This document shows, one piece after another, positions 20,265 through 30,881 of a DNA stretch of 64,000 nt. Below the pieces are notes generated by a model. It was not told the origin of the DNA. It did no database searches and worked only from the letters and a program-made list of their open reading frames with translations. Made by a program: the position numbers and the translations under genes. Origin of the DNA: Euglena gracilis (taxonomy: Eukaryota; Euglenida; Euglenophyceae; Euglenales); assembly GCA_039621445.1 (NCBI GenBank), contig CP154957.1, forward strand, positions 26,148,541 to 26,212,540. The letters are read 5' to 3'. How positions within the stretch are numbered: the stretch's first letter is position 1; every line of letters starts with the position of its first letter.

Positions 20265-20612
20265 GTAGCTGCCGCCCCGCCTCTCCATGCGGCCCACCTG
20301 GAAGGGCCGGCTGGGGCGGTACTGCCACGGACGGACGGTGACCTTGTGGACCTTCCGCGGGGGGTGGGGCTCGTCGGCGGCGGTGGTGACGGGCTCGGCG
20401 GGTGGATCGTTGTGCGGCTCGGCGGGGGTGCACGATGCTTGGCGGGTGCACGATGGCGGTCGTTGGCGCCGGGCTTGGGACAGCGCCGCTGCTTGCGGGG
20501 GCAGCGCCGTCCGGCTTGGTGGTGCGGTGGCGGACGCGGGTGCGGGTGCGGGTGCCGGCGACGGCGGTATCGCGCTGGGCGGCACGGCTGCTTGGCGGGT
20601 TGGTGGGGTGCG

Positions 20613-21215
20613 CTCGCACAGGTATCGGACGACACCTTCGGGAATGCGATACGCCTGCTCTCGGGTGCCGCGCTGCTGGGATGCCCCACCCAGCTGCCGT
20701 CGATGATGTCGTCGTCCATCTTGCTCCTCCACGATGTTCTCGCACTGGCCGTCGCACACGATGTCCTGCATGGGGGCCATGGAGTCCGCGATCCAGAAGC
20801 GTGTGGGCTTGCGATAGCCCCACGCCTCGAACATGCAGTAGTCCACATCGACGTACTGCATGTCCTCGACGACCTTGCGGTGGCGGAGTTTCCCATAGCG
20901 GGGATTCTCCAGCCACCACAGGGACGGCCGCAAGTAGGCGATGATCTCCATCGTCTTGCGCACCAGGAAGTCGGCCTTCCGCAGCCGCCGTCTCCTGGTC
21001 GTCATCGCGCTGGAGTACTCGGTGCACGGCGGCGAGGCGGCGACTAGCTCGAAGTCGCCGGGCCAGTACTCCTCCCAGTACCGCCAGCGCCGCACGTCCA
21101 CCGTCTTGTCCGCCTTCCACCGCGGGTCGGCATCCACCGAGATGACGGAGTAGCCGAGCTTCTCCAGCGCCCGCTTCACCGAACCCGTTCCGGAGAACAG
21201 GTCCAGTGCCCACCT
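20613..21215 (-). CDS. Cytosine-C5 DNA methyltransferase domain inside gypsy-2 pol
   Basis: About 200 residues with the ordered motifs of C5 methyltransferases. Motif I is WALDLFSGTGSVKRALEKLG (AdoMet site) and motif II/III is VISVDADPRW with VDVRRW. Motif IV is AASPPCTEYSSA with the catalytic Cys. A motif VI equivalent is WWLENPRYGKL (ENP instead of the usual ENV). Then come VDYCMFEAWGYRKPTRFW and a C-terminal AYRIPEGVVRYL resembling motif X. The compact form resembles the short methylases seen in algal viruses and some protists more than host maintenance enzymes. It sits between gag and protease, with no ATG upstream in its frame before motif IV, so it would be made only as part of Gag-Pol. 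All key catalytic residues are present. Retrotransposon-borne cytosine methylases have been reported in dinoflagellates and charophyte algae. Confidence 0.85.
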
Positions 21216-21714
21216 CTTTGGCGTCGAGGTTGTCGGTGACGATGCGGCCGGCTTCGGTGCCGCCCGGGAGGACGGTGCGCTCTGCGGGGGGAGCGGGGCG
21301 CTGGTTGCTGCGGGTGCGGAGCGTGGTGCCGCCGACGGCGCTGCTGATGGCGGGGGCAGCGTCGTCCGGCTTGGTGCGGTCTGGCGCGGTGCTCGCTCCT
21401 GCTGCTGCCAGGCTGGGGGCGTCGCAGTGGCACGATGCTGCGCAGACGATGGCACGGACGCTGCTGGCTTGGTGGGGGGCGAGGACTGCGCAGACGAGAC
21501 CGGTCGCGCCGCAGACGATTGCTCGGAACGACGGGACTTCTTCTGTAGCACGGACCAGTAGTTGTTTGTCGAAATCTGATGGGCCCCGCCTTGACCGTGT
21601 GCTTCAGGGCACGGTCTCTCCCCTCCTTGGGAGATTTGGGGCTTGCTGGGTCTGGGGGGCGTGCGGGGCTCTTGGGTGATTGCCCGCACGCTCACGCTGG
21701 CGTTGGGATTTGAC

Positions 21715-21758
21715 GGCCGGCCCAGACCCCCATCCCTGGGGCCTGGGCGGCCCCGTCA
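21715..21758 (-). promoter_or_regulatory. gypsy-2 gag stop (TGA-CGG) with bulged hairpin; predicted readthrough signal
   Basis: The gag frame ends in TGA (21756-21758) followed by CGG, and the methyltransferase/protease frame continues in phase. Three bases after the stop a strong hairpin starts: a 5-bp lower stem GGCCG/CGGCC, one unpaired C on the 3' side, a 10-bp upper stem CCCAGGCCCC/GGGGTCTGGG with one G-U pair, and a 7-nt loop. UGA-CGG followed by a 3' structure is the known 'type II' readthrough context of some plant and animal RNA viruses. Function here is inferred. Confidence 0.65.
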
Positions 21759-24700
21759 CTCATGATACTGATCCTGGACGGCCGAGACGTTGCTCTTGCC
21801 GTCCTTGCCTTTGCCCTTGGACTTTCCTTTTCCTTGATCTCCTTTGGCTCCACCCTTCGCCTTGCCTTTTCCTTTGCCTTCATCTTGTCTTGGGGCATTC
21901 GATGTCCACTGCTCGCCTTGGTACCCACCACCTTTTCCTTTTCCTTCATTTCCTTGCCATGCACTCGATGACCACTGCTCGGCTTGGTATCCACCCTTTC
22001 CTTTTCCTTCTTCACTCGTCCATGGGCTCGATGACCACTGCTCCGGGTACCCACGTCCCCCTTGGCCTTGTCCCTTGCCTTGGGGCGTGGGCACTGGCGG
22101 CGTCGGTGGACGTGGTTGCTGCGCTTGCTTCTCCTTCTTCGGCGGCACGTTCGTCTTCTCCACCTCCTGGATGTACGGCTCCTCGGTGGTGTCGTCGACC
22201 TCCACGTCCCGCTGCCACCGTGGTACCGGCCGCTTCTCCGGGATCTCCTTCTCCTTCTCGGGGGCCATCTTCGCCTCCATCGCAGCCATCTCACCATGAG
22301 GTTGTGGATGTCCTTCGCCGGTAGGTCGCACGAGTCGGCCGTCACCGTGACGATGCTGCCGCCCTCGAGCCGCTGGCGGTCGTACACGGCCTTCACCAGG
22401 GTGCGGTGCTCGTCGCCCACTGGCACCACCACGAAGCGGCGCCCCGCCTTCCGCACCGAGGCGGGGGCCACCGTGGTCTCTTGCTTGATCATCTCCTTCA
22501 CCTCCTCCACCGTCGTGTCCATCGGCAGGCCCTCCAGCACGATGGACCGGTGGTCCACCCGCTTGTCCTCCTCCTGCGCCACCTTCCGACGCCAGGGGTG
22601 GAGGGGCATGGCCTCCACGAGGAGCTTCCCCAGCTCCTCCTCCTCCATGCCCACCTGCCTCGCCATGGACGCCATCTGCGCGTAGTACTCCCTCCAGGAC
22701 TTCTCGGTCAGCTTCCCGCTCGTCACCAGCTTCAGCTTCCTCATTCGCCGCCGCAGGACCTCCTTGTCCTCGCCGCCGTTCGCCAGGTCCACCTCCGCGA
22801 ACAGCACGGCATACTCCACCTCTCCTTTGGTCTCGATCTCCTCGTCCAGCATCAGCACCGTGGCCTCGTCCAAAGCCGCGCGGAACATGGCGAGGCGCTG
22901 AGCTGACGTGATGGACGGCCACGCCTGCTCGAGTTCCCGAAGGAACAGGAGCCACCGCCTCCGCCACTGCGGCCAGTCCTCCGGATGCCCGGAGAACCGG
23001 CCCGGGTGGAGGCCGATGACGGAGTCCACCAGCGGCGCCGGGAGGAAGTGCAGGGCCGCTGGCTGGGCCTGCACCGGGGCGATGCGGACCTCTCGCACCG
23101 CGGACGCGCTGGCGACGGGGACGGCGGACGGCGTGGTCAGGCGGGCGATGGAGAGGGACGGCACCCCGCCCCCTCCCGCCGCGGCCTGCTTCCGGACCAG
23201 CCGGAGAGCTGGTCGGAGGGTGGACGACGGCTTCTCCTGCACCATGGACTCCTCCTGCATGGGCTTCTCCATCTGGACCGTTCTCACCTCTGGCACTGGT
23301 TGCTGCCGGGCCACCGGCACCGGCTGCTGCTCGGCCGGGGGTGGCGGAGCCTTGGCGGGCATGGCCGGCACCGCCTTGGCTTGGGAGGATACGATCACCT
23401 TCGAGACGATCTGGTCCAGCCGCTGCACGGCTATCACCACGGCTTGCGTCTGGACGTTCACCTTCTGCACTTCGGTCTCCACCACCCGGATCTTGTCTCC
23501 GGGGCTGTCCGCGGCGAGCCGTTGCACGGCCACGGTCAGCCCTTGGGCTTGGGCTCCCACCTTCTGGATCTCCGTCTCCACCTTCTGGATCCTCCCCACG
23601 ATCAGCGGGGGCAGCTCAGCGGCCTTTGGCTCCTTGGCCGCGGCTGCCTCCACCTTGGTGGTGAGGGAGGACACCTGCACCACCAGGAACTTGACCTGCT
23701 CCTTCAGCCAGGCGTTCTCGGCCTGCTGATACTGCAGCTGCTCCACCAGGCGCGGCGTCACCTCCACCGCCTTGCCCTGCGCCACCGCAGTCGCCTCCAC
23801 CTTGGCGGTGAAGGCGGCCATCTGCACCTCGACGGCGTTGAGCTTCCCCTGCAGCTGGACGTTCTCGGCCCGCTGCCGCTCCTTCTCTTGCAGCAGCTCC
23901 TGCACGGCGGCCTTGAGGTGCGCCACCTCCACCAGCTCGGCTAGTCCACTCGTCGGTACGCCGCTCTTCACCGCCATCACCGCGGCCGCGGCGTTGTCTT
24001 CCGCCTCCTTCACCTTCGCCCGGATCCTTCGGAATTCTTCTCCGAAGTCTCCGAGCGCGTCGTGGGTGTACTTCTCCACTCTTGTCATCCGCTCCTCCGC
24101 CGTGGCCACCATGGGCATGAGCTTGTGGAGTTGTGATATTCCTTGATGTAGTCTGACGATGTCGTCCTTCACCTTCACCACGTTCTCCATCAGGTCCACG
24201 TGGGCCCCTTCTTGGGCCGCCATCCTTTTCTTCAGCTCTTGTACCGCCACACCTTGCTCGTCCACCTTGTCCTTCACGGCGGCGGCCATTTGTACGGCCG
24301 CCCAGCTGTCCCACATCTCCTTCGCCTTGGAGCCGATGAAGTCGACGGTGTTGCAGAGGCGGTCCATCCGCGTCTGCAACGCAGCGTATGCAGCCTCCCA
24401 GTCGGGGGGGCCCTGCATGGTCTCGTCCGGCTTCTCCTCGGTGTCGTACATCTCGCTCTGGTTTGCGCCCGCCAGCCACTCCTCGTCGTCATCACGAGGA
24501 CCTTCTCCCCGGCGTTGTTGATCACCTTCACCTTCTCCTTCACCCTCGTCATCTCCTTCGTCATCGGAGAGGCCCAGCCGCGGCACCTTGTGCGGCCGGA
24601 CTGAGGATGGGGGGGTGTGGAAGTGCGGGTGCACGGCGGTGGTGCTCGGGTGTTCGCTGGGGGACCGGTAGGGAGGCGGCACTCCCACCGGTGCGGCGAT

Positions 24701-25450
24701 GGCTGCTTGGCTGGACGACGACGCCATCTGCGACGGCGAGGGCCCTGCCACCGGTACAGGTGGCAGAGCAGACTGCAGGGACGGATGCACAGGTGGGATC
24801 AGGCCAGCCACGGGGACGGGGATCCCGTCTCGGCCCTCGGACTCGCCGGGGCCCAGCTCGTGGGCGGGGTGATATGTGATGGCCCGCATGCCCTCATCAG
24901 GGCTCCTCGGTGGCCCCGGGCTGGGCACGGGCACCGGCAGGCCAGCGAAGGCCCGCTCACTCTGCAACTCCGGGACGCCCCACAGGTGGGGCACCTCGGA
25001 CGGGAACGGGAACGGGAAGGGCAGGGAAGGGATCAGCTGGGGGAAGGGTGGGGTCCCGGGGAAAAGCTGAGAGGGTGGGGCCCCGGGTGGTAGCCAGGGG
25101 GTCGGGTCCCAGCTCTGGGGCTGGGCTGATTTCGGGAACAGGAGGGGGACTTGGGATGAGTCTCGAGGGCTATCGACTAGGGACTCGGATTGGAGGGGGA
25201 TGAGTGGGAGTTGGGGTGGGGCTGGGAGCGCGGGAAACGGGGATTGTGGGGATGGGAGTGGGGATGGGGCAGGGGATCGGGGGTATCTTTTCGGGGTGTT
25301 TTCTTGCGCTTCCCGAGGGCTATCGGAAAGACTTGCGGTGGGGGCTACCACTTCAGAGTCCGCCGCAAAGGTTGGCATCCTGTCTGTGTCCCGGTGGGCC
25401 GTAGCCTCTTCGTGTGTGGAAAATTCTGGGGAGGTGTGCACGCTTTGCAT
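21756..25450 (-). CDS. gypsy-2 gag polyprotein
   Basis: About 1230 codons starting at 25450. The N-terminal third is Pro/Ser-rich. The middle is a long coiled coil (VEKYTHDALGDFGEEFRRI, repeated IQKVETEIQKVGAQ and VRVVETEVQKVNVQ units). A Ty3-type capsid domain follows at about 22.5-23.0 kb (GRFSGHPEDWPQWRRRW, SWREYYAQMASMARQVG), then an RRM-like or basic segment. Near 22.29 kb the coding signal moves to the -1 frame. There the tail is Lys/Gly-rich (GKGKGG...EQWSSS repeats) and ends at the TGA at 21756. The Lys/Gly tail probably replaces zinc knuckles for RNA binding, since none is visible. Confidence 0.75.
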
Positions 25451-25507
25451 TTCAAAAAGAAGGCACTCGAGAAAATGGCCTTCAATGGAAAACGTAGAAC
25501 GAACAAA

Positions 25508-25519
25508 CCTCTGCTACCA
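25508..25519 (-). promoter_or_regulatory. gypsy-2 primer-binding site (initiator tRNA-Met)
   Basis: On the element strand the 12 bases directly after the 5' LTR read TGGTAGCAGAGG. This is the exact complement of the CCTCTGCTACCA 3' end of animal-type initiator tRNA-Met. It marks where minus-strand DNA synthesis is primed and fixes the LTR end. Confidence 0.88.
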
Positions 25520-26114
25520 GTTTTCCCCTCTCGCCGGTTCGGTGACCGTGCGCGGAATGGGCTCCCCGGCAGGCCGAGTGGGGGAAAACAGTCACCCGGC
25601 GCTCCGGTAAAAATAGGCACACGCGCCCCAAAAATTCCTTTTTTTGTGTCTTTCGGTCCCTGAATTCAGCCAGAACCTGGGTTCCGGCAGCCAAATAATT
25701 CAAAAATGGGGGGGGGGGACGGTATTTTTGGCCAACTCCTTGGGGGTGCCTCTGAAGCAGTAGGGGGGGGGGGAGGAAAAGCCTGGTTTGAATTTAAAAA
25801 AGGGTAGCGGGGGGAACGGAAGAACACCTTCACCTTGACTCCCAGCGCCGCTTGCTCTTCTTTTTTTTGTATTTGAATTCTTTCCTTTTGATTAACCTTC
25901 CGAATTGAGTTTTTGAACTTCTTGGACAATTGTTTCCTTGAACTCAGATTGATTTTTTGAAATTCCTTCCTTCAGCATGCACAATTCTTTGAATAAAACA
26001 TTCGGAAAAGAGAACCTGGGGGGGAAAAGTACACAGGTAAAAAAAGTAGCGGAATGGGGCAGAATGTTCGCTAATTCCAGTGCGCAGGCGCCAGGCCGCC
26101 TCCCGCCGCCCACA
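25520..26114 (-). repeat. gypsy-2 5' LTR
   Basis: Partner of the repeat at 12504-13096. It would carry the promoter of the element. On the element strand it begins TGTGGGCGG and ends AAAAC against the primer-binding site. Outside it (26115 onward) the sequence differs from that flanking the other LTR, and no short duplication of target DNA is apparent. Confidence 0.92.
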
Positions 26115-26356
26115 GTAAGTGCCGGGGGTCGACTACTGCTGGTGGGGTTGGTGCCCTTCGGGCAACCTGGTCCGTTATCGGGGAGATCACGTTCGCGGCT
26201 GTGTGGCATGGTTGTGGGCGGTTGGGTGGCTTTGTGGGCCACCGTTTGGCGGCTTTGCGGGCCACCGTTTGGTTCCCGGGCCTCGGTTCCTGTTTCCGGG
26301 CGTTGTGGTGACCGGGGGGCGTGATGACGCGATCAGCGCGGAGTCGGTCAAAGAGG
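26115..26356. other. Flank between gypsy-2 and RNL2
   Basis: About 240 bp with no recognised coding signal. A GCTTTGTGGGCCACCGTTTGG-like unit is duplicated in tandem around 26.22-26.28 kb. It is probably the 3' untranslated end of RNL2, which lies on the minus strand to the right. Confidence 0.35.
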
Positions 26357-27507
26357 TCAACGAAGGAAGTGTTTCGGGCGTAGCATCTGTGCCACTTGGC
26401 GGAAGAGGGCCAACGCGATAAGCTGATAGCCTTCGGCCTGTCGTGTGCAACGCACGTCACCCTGCTCCCACGTAGCGGTCCGTTTCACCATTCTGGCCAG
26501 TAGTTTGGCACTTTCCGGTCCCACCCCACCCCACGTGCCCATTGCCACAGTGGCAAACGACCAACCGCCGATACGACAGGGGACAGCGTATTTGGCGTGT
26601 TTCGCTTGCTCCCGACGCTTAAGGAAGGTTCTCCAGCGTTCCCGGGTCCCGCTTCTCTCCGCAGCTTGCCACCCGTGCGCAACGGTCAGATCGACAGCTG
26701 TGGGTTTGCCATCTTGCCAGGTGGCGAGCAATAGATCGGCTGGCCGGAGGGAGGTGTCCGGTTGATTGGGCACCTCAACTTCGCGCTGTACACTTTGGCC
26801 GTTTGCGGACAGGAGGTTAAAAAGGGCGTCCTGGACGGCATTGTGCCTGTTGGCGAAATTGTTCCGGATACAGCAAATCATGGTCACCATAGATGTCCGT
26901 GGTACTCTGGCAGCCTGCACATGTCCCGTTGGCTTCAGCCAGGGGGAGGCCCAGCCACCAGCTCAGACCTAGGCGGTAGTCGGCCGCGTCAATTGTGGTG
27001 TGAAGGGCCTCGTGGGGTGTGGCGACCATCCACCCGTGACCGATGCCATGCGCTTGCTCCATCAGCCGGGCTTGATCTCTTGCAGGGATCCGGCTCAGCA
27101 GACCGTCCACCGTGGTCCTGGAGAGCTGGGTCTGCCACCATCGCTGCGAGGTGTCATTACCCGAGGCTGAGGCGAAGGACGCGGTGGTTAGGAGCCGTTG
27201 GCTTTCGGGGTGCTGGGGGCCCATCGTGGAACAGAGGTCGTTGGCGGGTTGCTGACAGACGCGTTCGGACGGGGCAGCGACGTAAGCAGGGCAGGCAACC
27301 TTCTTGTGTCCGTGGGTGTAGGAGTGGCATAAAGCCGCGGTGCGAGCCGCGCCCTGACAGGCGGCGGGGATGCGAAGACCGCATCCGCCGTCAGAGAGGG
27401 GGAGGGCTGCCTGCTGTCGTTGGTCGGCGTTGAGTGCTCGGCCAAGGATGTCTTCAAAGGCGATGAAGATGGTCTCTCCGCACCGAGCGACTTCCTCTTG
27501 GGCCTCA
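26357..27507 (-). pseudogene. RNL2 RT thumb and restriction-like endonuclease
   Basis: From the inversion joint: EEVARCGETIFIAFEDILG, LPLSDGGCGLRIPAACQG, helical thumb segments, GLSWWLGLPLAEANGTCAGC and GDHD. After a frame change near 26.9 kb the endonuclease follows: NRHNAVQDALFNLL and RPADLLLATWQDGKPTAVDL (the PD-(D/E)XK core). The C-terminus is WSFATVAMGTWGGVGPES, a block usually found at the end of such proteins. The Cys/His plus RHN motif matches the R2-type zinc/endonuclease boundary. Confidence 0.78.
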
Positions 27508-27513
27508 TAGGAG

Positions 27514-28515
27514 TCTGAAGCGCGTCACTTACAAGACGCTGTCCGCCTTGGTCACGGCGCACGCCTTCTGAAAGCACTGGGCCTGCTGGCCGCAGCATGG
27601 GTTGAGGGCAACCTGCCTTCGGACCACGCCCCAAGTTGGTGCTCCGCCAACCTGACCCCCCTGCGCAAAAAGGATGACGGGGTAAGGCCGATCGCAGTGG
27701 GTGAAACCCTCCGCCGCTTGGTGGGAAACACGCTCCTTCACACCGGAGCCGCCAAGGACCAAGTTGCCCGGCTGAGCCCCCTTCAAGTTGGGGTGGGAGT
27801 CTCCAACGGAGCTGAATCCGTCGCCATCACGGCCCAAAATCTGGTCAGGAAGCTAGACCCCATGGGCAACTGGGCGGTCTTGCAGGTTGATTTGAAGAAT
27901 GCCTTCAATACCCTTGACCGCACGGTGCTGCTCCAAGAAGCGCAAACGCGCACACCCGCGCTGTTCAACTACCTGCGGTTTGCGTACGGGCAACCGGCGC
28001 ACTTGTTCAGCGACGGACGGGTTCTCCCATCCACCAGGGGCACGCACCAGGGCTGCCCTTTGGGCCCGATTGGCTTCGCAGTGGGTCTCCAAACCATAGT
28101 TGAAAGAATTGCACAACAAGCGGAACTCCTCTCGTCTTCCTGGTACCTGGACGACGGCTTGCTGATCGGTGAGCCTGCGATGTTGCAGAAGTGCCTGGAC
28201 TTTCTACGAGTGGAGGGCGGACGTACCGGGGTGCAACTGAATTTGGCCAAATGCGTGGCCTGGGGTCCTGCCGCAGCCCGCATTCCGGGGTGAGAGCACC
28301 TCCAGTTGGTACCCTGGACCGAGGGCTCTGGCATCACTGTCCTTGGCTTCCCAGTCGACTTCCCAACCACCACCGGCCACACGGCGGCTGCCTGGGCGGA
28401 AGCCACGGGCCGAATTGAGAAAGCCACTGACCTGGTCACCTCTGTTTCTGATCCACAGCTTGCGCACCACCTGCTCCGGTCCCGATGGGGTGGTTGCAAG
28501 GTAAACCACCTCCTA
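27514..28515 (+). pseudogene. RNL2 reverse transcriptase core, inverted
   Basis: The plus strand reads SEARHLQDAVRLGHGARLL, LTPLRKKDDGVRPIAVGETL, VLQVDLKNAFNTLDRTVLL and STRGTHQGCPLGPIGFAV. The catalytic SSWYLDDGLLIGEPAM (about 28138-28185), VQLNLAKCVAWGP and, after a stop near 28290, SDPQLAHHLLRSRWGGCKVN follow. All core RT motifs are present, but on the opposite strand to the rest of the element. Confidence 0.85.
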
Positions 28516-29196
28516 CCTCAGACCGGAGGGGCCGGGGGATGATGTGCGTGGGAAGCGCAGGATGGCCTCGCGCAGGAGCTCCTCCCACCGAATGCGTTGA
28601 CCGTCCGGGAATGGCGGTAGCTTCCCCGGCAGGTTATTGGGGTTGACTGGCCGACCCGTTGGGTGCAGTTCCTGCAGCTTGGCCCACACTGCAGGGTCAA
28701 TGGAGCGGTGCGTTCCCTCGGACAGAAGGACCTGCAGGGCTTTGGCTGGAGCACCTTCTCCCACCAGAGTGCGGGCGCGCCGGAGAACAGCGTCGGGCAC
28801 CGACGAGGGTTCGACGCGCGCTTTTTTGGCAGTGCGTGTCTCCACCGACGAGGGCGGCAGATTCGTGGCCGACCGGAGCTCTGTCATTAATGTCGGGTAA
28901 TTGCCCTGCCTGAAGAGCTGGGTGCGCCTGGAGATGGCTGTGGAAACATCCTCTGCGGCTTCCCGGCCACTGGTCGGGACAGTGCGCAGGACCAGCTTGT
29001 GGAAAGCCATGACGGCAAAGAGAGTGTCACCATTTGGTTTGGTGACATACTCGATGGCGTCGGCCATGGTTTCCGTCACCTCACGCTGGTTTGTGGAGGA
29101 CCGTGTTGGCGCGGCAGAGGAGGATCTCCTGCAGGTTGGCGGGCTGCTGTGGAATAATGAGACGCGGGGCGTTGATCTGGCGGAGGTCCGAGCCAT
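28513..29196 (-). pseudogene. RNL2 ORF N-terminal region
   Basis: Shows MADAIEYVTKPNGDTLFAVM, FHKLVLRT, a helical linker, RTLVGEGAPAKALQVLLSEG, LQELHPTGRP and FPRTSSPGPSGLR. The last is the start of the RT fingers and is cut exactly at the inversion breakpoint. It corresponds to 11590-12293 of RNL1. An in-frame Met exists early in the frame, but the true start is not certain. Confidence 0.7.
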
Positions 29197-30881
29197 TGCC
29201 GTTGCTGTCGATGACCATGGTCGCTGGCACGTCGTCGCCAGGGTGTGCTAGGTCCGGAATAGACTCGGCCGGTGGTGCGTTCCTGGGACTAGCCGGTGCT
29301 GCGCTGCGTTTCTTGCCGACGGTGGGCGCCTGCCGGTCACCTGAGGGTCCATGAAAATGACGTCGTGTGTGAATTAAGCATCACGCGGATATTTCCATCC
29401 TTATCCGAGAGGTTTTCGAATAAAAAATCGAAATCCCAAAGAATTCGAATGCTAAAAATAGACGTAGTGGAAACTTACTCTTTGACCAGGCCGCCAAACT
29501 ACTCCCTAATGAGTGCACCCCTCAAAACAGGAAGAACAGCCGGAATTTTTCTTTCTTGAACCCATCCTTGAAAAATTGAGTTGATTTTTTTTGAATCTCC
29601 TCACTTCCATTGGAGACCATGCGCGCCGTTTTCCCCCTCACCATAACTCCCCCACGCCGCCCCCAGGTTCAGACATAGACATCACCGTCCCGATCCGAAA
29701 AATGACCACTGCCACGGATGTGGTTTTTTTTTGTAAACACCGAAAAGCACACTGTTTAAACCCCAAAAAGACAAACAAAAAACGTGTCGAAAACGTGTTT
29801 TTGTTCCTCTTGATCAAATGGTCAATTTCAGGGAGGTGGATAGCCTCCCCCCCAACTTTTTCGGCCAAAATCAAGAAATGGAATTCGCTTGAAACTCCCC
29901 CCTCCAAAATTTTCAGCTACTCCAACCCATGTTTGAGGCTTTTCAAAAAAAAAATTGAGCCCTTGGGGCAGGGGTTTTTTAGTCGTGGACCCCGGGGGGG
30001 GGAGGGGGGGGAAGGGGGGGCAGGGTGGGTGGGTCCGGCCGAGCCCCCCCCAGGGGGGGTCCCCCGGAGGGGGGTGGGATATACTTTTCGGCGCCGAAAA
30101 AGTGCTATTTTTTAGCACTTTTCGCGATTTTTCGGCCATTTTTTGTGGGTCCCCCGGGACCCCCCCGGGGGTGGGGGCCCCCAGGGGGTGGGTGGGTGGG
30201 GGGGGGGGACCCCCCCCGGTCTTAAAAAAAACCCCTGCCTTTGGGGTTGCAAATTTTAGATTGGATTGGAAAGAATTACAGCCATTGAGGAAAAGATACT
30301 GTTTCCTGCACTTGGTCAGGGGGGTTGGCACACCCCTCCCCCCCCCCCCCCACCGCCCCCCTCCCCACGCCATTTTACCCCCCCCCCCCCCCCTTTTCAG
30401 ACCCCCTCGCCACGCCATGTCAGCCGCGCCAAAGAAAATTTTCTTGGAAACCCCCCGCGCACCCCTCCCCCCCCCCCCCTTCGGGACCCCCCCCCCCCGC
30501 CCAAAAACCCCCCCCCCCCCCCCCCCCCGGACGGCTCGCCACGGCGTGCCGACCCCCCTCAGTGTGCGGTGCTTCCACCACGGTGGTTGGGTGGGATCCA
30601 GCCGAGCCCCCCCCCCCCCTCCGGGGGGGGGAGGTCGCCTCGGGGGGGGGGGATATACTTTTTGGCGCCGAAAATTTTTGAAAAATGCTATTTCTGGCAT
30701 TTTTCGCAATTTTTGGCCATTTTCGGGGAAAAGTGGGTGGGTCCCCCGGGACCCCCCCCCCCACCAGAGGGTGGTGGTGGGGGGGACCCCCCCTGTTTGG
30801 TTTGACAAGTGGCCAATTTGCGGTAAGTAGTGGCCAATTTTGAGAGTTTTGTGATCACTCACTCATTCCCAGATCTTCACA
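29197..30881. other. Intergenic region with poly(C)/poly(G)-rich repeats
   Basis: No gene is recognised. From about 29.95 to 30.83 kb the sequence alternates long C and G runs with short A/T-rich segments. Two related segments of the form ATATACTTT(T)CGGCGCCGAAAA, each followed by an inverted GCTATTTnnGGCATTTTTCGC-like part, lie near 30.07 and 30.65 kb. Open frames here are compositional artefacts. Confidence 0.5.

Larger units (their letters stand above)
12503..26114 (-). mobile_element. gypsy-2: full-length chromodomain Ty3/gypsy element carrying a cytosine DNA methyltransferase
   Basis: Two direct repeats of about 594 bp flank the element. A perfect initiator-tRNA-Met primer-binding site follows the 5' LTR and a polypurine tract precedes the 3' LTR. 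Inside, on the minus strand, are gag, a C5 cytosine methyltransferase domain, protease, RT, RNase H, integrase and chromodomain. A 2.4-kb GC-rich region lies between integrase and the 3' LTR. The LTRs differ at only a handful of sites by eye, so insertion is fairly recent. Some frame changes exist (22.29, 19.9, 18.9, 16.55 kb), which could be mutations, sequencing errors or programmed shifts. I see no target-site duplication. Confidence 0.9.
26357..29196 (-). mobile_element. RNL2: RLE-type non-LTR retrotransposon with an inverted central segment
   Basis: The N-terminal region (28513-29196) and the C-terminal RT/endonuclease region (26357-27507) read on the minus strand, while the RT core (27514-28515) reads on the plus strand. 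If the middle is mentally flipped, the motif order of RNL1 and related non-LTR RTs is restored at both joints. The element is therefore a single copy with a 1-kb internal inversion rather than two elements. Further frame changes exist near 26.9 kb and 28.29 kb. Confidence 0.82.

Noticed and set aside
15936-20942. Long plus-strand frames over the gypsy-2 pol region
   Set aside because: They are antisense shadows of GC-rich pol codons; the minus strand carries all recognisable motifs.
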